In this document: piece after piece, positions 62,607 through 64,000 of the stretch
How positions within the stretch are numbered: the stretch's first letter is position 1
Layout of the letters: each line of letters opens with the position of its first letter
Assembly (NCBI RefSeq): GCF_017745095.1
Contig: NZ_JAGHZZ010000008.1
Span: 1 to 64,000 of the forward strand
Length of the DNA: 64,000 nucleotides
Reading direction: 5' to 3'
From: Sporocytophaga sp.
GTDB lineage: Bacteria; Bacteroidota; Bacteroidia; Cytophagales; Cytophagaceae
Made by a program: the position numbers and the translations under genes
The notes under the pieces: generated by a model
Told to the model about the DNA's origin: nothing
What the model saw: the letters and a program-made list of their open reading frames with translations, nothing else
Database searches by the model: none

Positions 62607-63714
62607 AACTACCAGAATTACTTAATAATCCAATAGTTATAACATAAAACGGATAAAAGGCCCATGTAATTGCAAATTCTATCAGATTAAATTGATGATT
62701 TAAAAGCCGAGAAACCTGTTTCAGAAATAAAAATTCTGTAACGAATTTTACAATGGCAAAACCTGCAAAAACAAGCACACCCATTTTATCCACTAATGAA
62801 TATGCGCCCGAAACTAAAAATAAAAAATTCACTAAAAAAATAAATAGTGCCAAATACTGATTTCTTTTGTTCTTATGCATTTTCCACTTGCCTGCCCATC
62901 GTTTCCTTTGTTCCAAAAATTCTTTGACTGAATCTTTAGGATAAGTCATCACCAATGCCTCTGGCCTACATGCAAATAATACTTTTCCCGGATATCTCTC
63001 ATAAATTTTATGCAAAAGAAATTCATCATCTCCCGAAGCTATCTTTTCAAATCCATTAAATCCACCTACTTCATAAAATGCTTTTTTTTCATAACAAAGG
63101 TTTGCCCCATTGGCCATTGTTGGAAATCCTGAAGCCAAGCAAACCCCTCCTGTGCCCATTACCGCACTGAATTCAATTTGCTGCATTTTCTCAAACAATG
63201 TCCCCTTAGTATAGAATCCTACCGGCCCACAAACCATCTTAGATTCTGATACTTCAAGCATCCCCGCCATTGTTGCAATCCAATTTTCACCGCATCGACA
63301 GTCGCCGTCTATCGTCAATATTAAATCTCCTTGGGCTCTTGAAATTCCATATTCAATCGCTTTTTTCTTTGGAGCAGCATTTGATTGATAATCAATAGAA
63401 ATAAGAATTCCCAACTGGATATCTGTCATCTCTCGATACTCATGAACTAAGGAAACTGTAAAATCCTCAGATCCATCGTCAATAACAATGACTTCATATT
63501 GACTCTTTGGATATCGTTGCTTAGACAAATCGGTAAGCAAACTTAAAATATTCAGTTCTTCATTTCTTACAGGAATAATAACTGACACAAACTTACCTAG
63601 CGGCGACACATCTAAATTTTTGGACCATAATTGCATTTTTCTCCATTTACTGATAGCCCATATAAGTGCAACTGTATAAATCAAAAAAAATAGAGCAATA
63701 ACTATCAGCATCAA
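62575..63714 (-). CDS. Family 2 glycosyltransferase (membrane)
   Basis: This encodes 379 residues. GT-A signatures: VSVIIPVRNEELNILSLL, VIVIDDGSEDFT, TIDGDCRCGENW (DxD-like), GDDEFLLHKI and QRKRWAGKW (QxxRW). The first and last thirds are membrane helices. It overlaps the LPG-synthase-like gene by 4 bases at its start, so they are coupled. Sugar and acceptor are unknown. Confidence 0.92.
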   Translation of the reverse strand: MMLIVIALFFLIYTVALIWAISKWRKMQLWSKNLDVSPLGKFVSVIIPVRNEELNILSLLTDLSKQRYPKSQYEVIVIDDGSEDFTVSLVHEYREMTDIQLGILISIDYQSNAAPKKKAIEYGISRAQGDLILTIDGDCRCGENWIATMAGMLEVSESKMVCGPVGFYTKGTLFEKMQQIEFSAVMGTGGVCLASGFPTMANGANLCYEKKAFYEVGGFNGFEKIASGDDEFLLHKIYERYPGKVLFACRPEALVMTYPKDSVKEFLEQRKRWAGKWKMHKNKRNQYLALFIFLVNFLFLVSGAYSLVDKMGVLVFAGFAIVKFVTEFLFLKQVSRLLNHQFNLIEFAITWAFYPFYVITIGLLSNSGSFVWKGRDIKN

Positions 63715-64000
63715 AAGGGTCCTTTAATTTTTAGCCTGAAAATAAGAAATAATCCCACTATTGAAGGCGTCAATACATTCAATAGCCAAACTGTGAGACT
63801 TGAGTACAATACCATTTGTAAATCAACCGCTTCTTCCTTAAAAATAAATACCACAGCCGCTTCCCTTACACCTAAATCGAATATCGTAGGTATTAAAGAT
63901 TTAATTAGAAAGACAAATGGTACGGCGAGAAATTGAAAAAACAAGTCGGTTTTAATATGAAAGTAATTGAATATCAAAATAAATTGAAATAGGAAAATGA
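63711..64000 (-). CDS. LPG synthase-like transmembrane protein, C-terminal part
   Basis: The frame enters from the right edge, so the start is outside. The visible 96 residues are membrane helices with LAVPFVFLIKSLIPTIFDLG and REAAVVFIF, the SLIPTI-DLGVREA motif of the lysylphosphatidylglycerol synthase/UPF0104 family, whose members make or flip polar lipids or act with glycosyltransferases. The stop overlaps the GT2 start (ATGA). Confidence 0.8.
   Translation of the reverse strand, partial: IFLFQFILIFNYFHIKTDLFFQFLAVPFVFLIKSLIPTIFDLGVREAAVVFIFKEEAVDLQMVLYSSLTVWLLNVLTPSIVGLFLIFRLKIKGPF

Overview
The window comes from an AT-rich Bacteroidota chromosome, most likely a Cytophagales-type soil or water glider. 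The evidence is a PorP/SprF-family outer-membrane protein, a PorE-like OmpA protein, two proteins with type IX secretion (T9SS) features, a fused branched-chain-type E1 dehydrogenase, TAnnTTTG-type promoters, a near absence of Shine-Dalgarno sequences and a typical Bacteroidota RNase P RNA. I cannot name the species from sequence alone.

Layout. 1-6.5 kb is a cell-surface module: the N-terminal part of a giant repeat adhesin (246-bp, 82-residue tandem repeats), a small basic lipoprotein, a PorP/SprF protein and a PorE-like TPR/propeller/CRD/OmpA protein. 6.7-20 kb is housekeeping: tRNA-Cys, ribosomal protein S1, an NlpC/P60 hydrolase, SmpB, TsaD, a very large TamB translocated from a TTG start 9 bp from tsaD, DUF2279, a DUF2027/Smr protein, RNase P RNA and an NtrC-like regulator with no DNA-binding domain. 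20-33.7 kb is metabolic and envelope genes: a LuxE-like enzyme, the E1 alpha/beta fusion, DUF1573, alanine dehydrogenase, a CPBP protease, an LtaS-like enzyme, AMP nucleosidase, Dps, a di-iron hydroxylase and a PstS-like protein. 33.8-34.6 kb holds a decayed T9SS gene. 34.7-48.4 kb has a GH5 mannanase-like lipoprotein, a CAT-like enzyme, a subtilase, tRNA-Val, an MFS transporter, an orphan ABC ATPase, two lipoproteins, an ECF sigma factor overlapping an anti-sigma/serine-protease fusion, a truncated globin, a phosphodiesterase and a large T9SS cargo protein.

48.4-51.1 kb is a small genomic junkyard: a RAYT (REP-associated tyrosine transposase) gene broken by one amber codon, several REP-like hairpins, a 28-bp perfect inverted repeat, a 43-bp direct repeat bounding 2.3 kb, and frameshifted remnants that resemble polymorphic-toxin tails next to a possible immunity lipoprotein. 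After tRNA-Ser, 51.3-64 kb is a tightly packed region. It has asparaginase and TatD, then a polysaccharide cluster (GT2, deacetylase, GT1, flippase, chain-length protein, O-antigen ligase), a GAF/SpoIIE phosphatase, an OppC-type permease, a small winged-helix-like protein, another GT2 and the C-terminal part of an LPG-synthase-like membrane protein that runs off the window.

Best candidate for an undescribed system: the two-gene unit at 42940-44500. There an ECF sigma factor overlaps a single-pass membrane protein whose cytoplasmic side looks like an anti-sigma domain and whose periplasmic side is a trypsin-like protease with an intact His-Asp-Ser triad.
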